From: Pseudidiomarina indica
Lineage (GTDB): Bacteria; Pseudomonadota; Gammaproteobacteria; Enterobacterales; Alteromonadaceae
NCBI GenBank assembly: GCA_029279945.1
Contig: JAJUHK010000009.1
Coordinates: 1-64,000 of the forward strand
Reading direction: 5' to 3'
DNA length: 64,000 bases
Position 1 is the stretch's first letter. The number at the start of each line of letters is the position of its first letter. Positions 63,693 through 64,000 of this stretch are shown here, piece after piece. The position numbers and the translations under genes were made by a program. The notes beneath the pieces are model-generated. The model was not told where the DNA came from and searched no databases. It was given only the letters and a program-made list of their open reading frames with translations.

Positions 63693-64000
63693 TAACACTA
63701 TGCAAACACTAGGTTGGCGGGAATGGGGAGCACTCCCTGAGCTTGGCATTCAAGCCATTAAAATGAAAGTAGATACGGGCGCGCGCACCTCGTGTTTGCA
63801 CGCTTTCAAGTTGGAACCTTTTGACAAGGACGGGGAAGCTTGGATCCGCATTTGGTTACATCCTGAGCAAAACTCACTACGTGAGCAAGTGTGTGAAGCG
63901 AGAATACACGATCAACGCGAAGTCACCGATTCAGGCGGTCATACTGAACTACGATATGTTATTCTATCGACTCTTGTCTTAGGGGATGTTGCAAAGCCAA
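63685..64000 (+). CDS. ATP-dependent zinc protease / RimK-associated (RimB-like) protein, partial
   Basis: MQTLGWREWGALPELGIQAIKMKVDTGARTSCLHAFKLEPF (aspartyl-protease-like DTGA); continues past the window end; start may be 63700. Confidence 0.8.
   Translation, partial: MSNNTMQTLGWREWGALPELGIQAIKMKVDTGARTSCLHAFKLEPFDKDGEAWIRIWLHPEQNSLREQVCEARIHDQREVTDSGGHTELRYVILSTLVLGDVAKP

Noticed and set aside
1-64000. Defence islands, toxin-antitoxin pairs, prophage, tRNA genes
   Set aside because: No supporting motifs or gene arrangements found; intergenic regions are short and do not fold like tRNAs by inspection.

Overview
This is a chromosomal window from a gammaproteobacterium (Alteromonadales/Idiomarinaceae-like from protein content; genus is inference). 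Most of it is ordinary core genome on the minus strand. The blocks, in order, are: (1) 1-14.3 kb, a surface-polysaccharide locus with an IS3-family element, Wzy-like polymerase, GT2, an asparagine-synthase-like remnant, Wzx, Wzc, Wzb, Wza, YjbH, a fused YjbF-YjbG/GfcC protein and a YjbE-like Gly/Ala-rich protein; (2) rfaH, pgi and ugd; (3) a complete T2SS operon, gspC to gspN; (4) hslO and der-bamB-yfgM-hisS-ispG-rodZ-pilW-rlmN-ndk; (5) pagL-like and msrA genes; (6) iscRSUA-hscBA-fdx, trmJ and suhB; (7) ung, a GT4, an S9 peptidase, a DUF1302 protein, etfBA, csdE, tcdA, thyA, lgt, tauE-like, ptsP, rppH, mutH, a DUF2982-like gene and a RimK-associated zinc-protease-like gene. The most interesting part is the polysaccharide locus. 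A canonical ops element (GGCGGTAGCGTGC) lies between rfaH and yjbE, an intrinsic-terminator-like hairpin lies inside the 5' end of the yjbFG fusion ORF, and the glycan-specific end is decaying, with remnants of at least two further IS types (IS66 TnpC and a DUF1153-like OrfA). I found no CRISPR array, tRNA, rRNA or clear defence system. No database search was run; family names come from recognising protein motifs.
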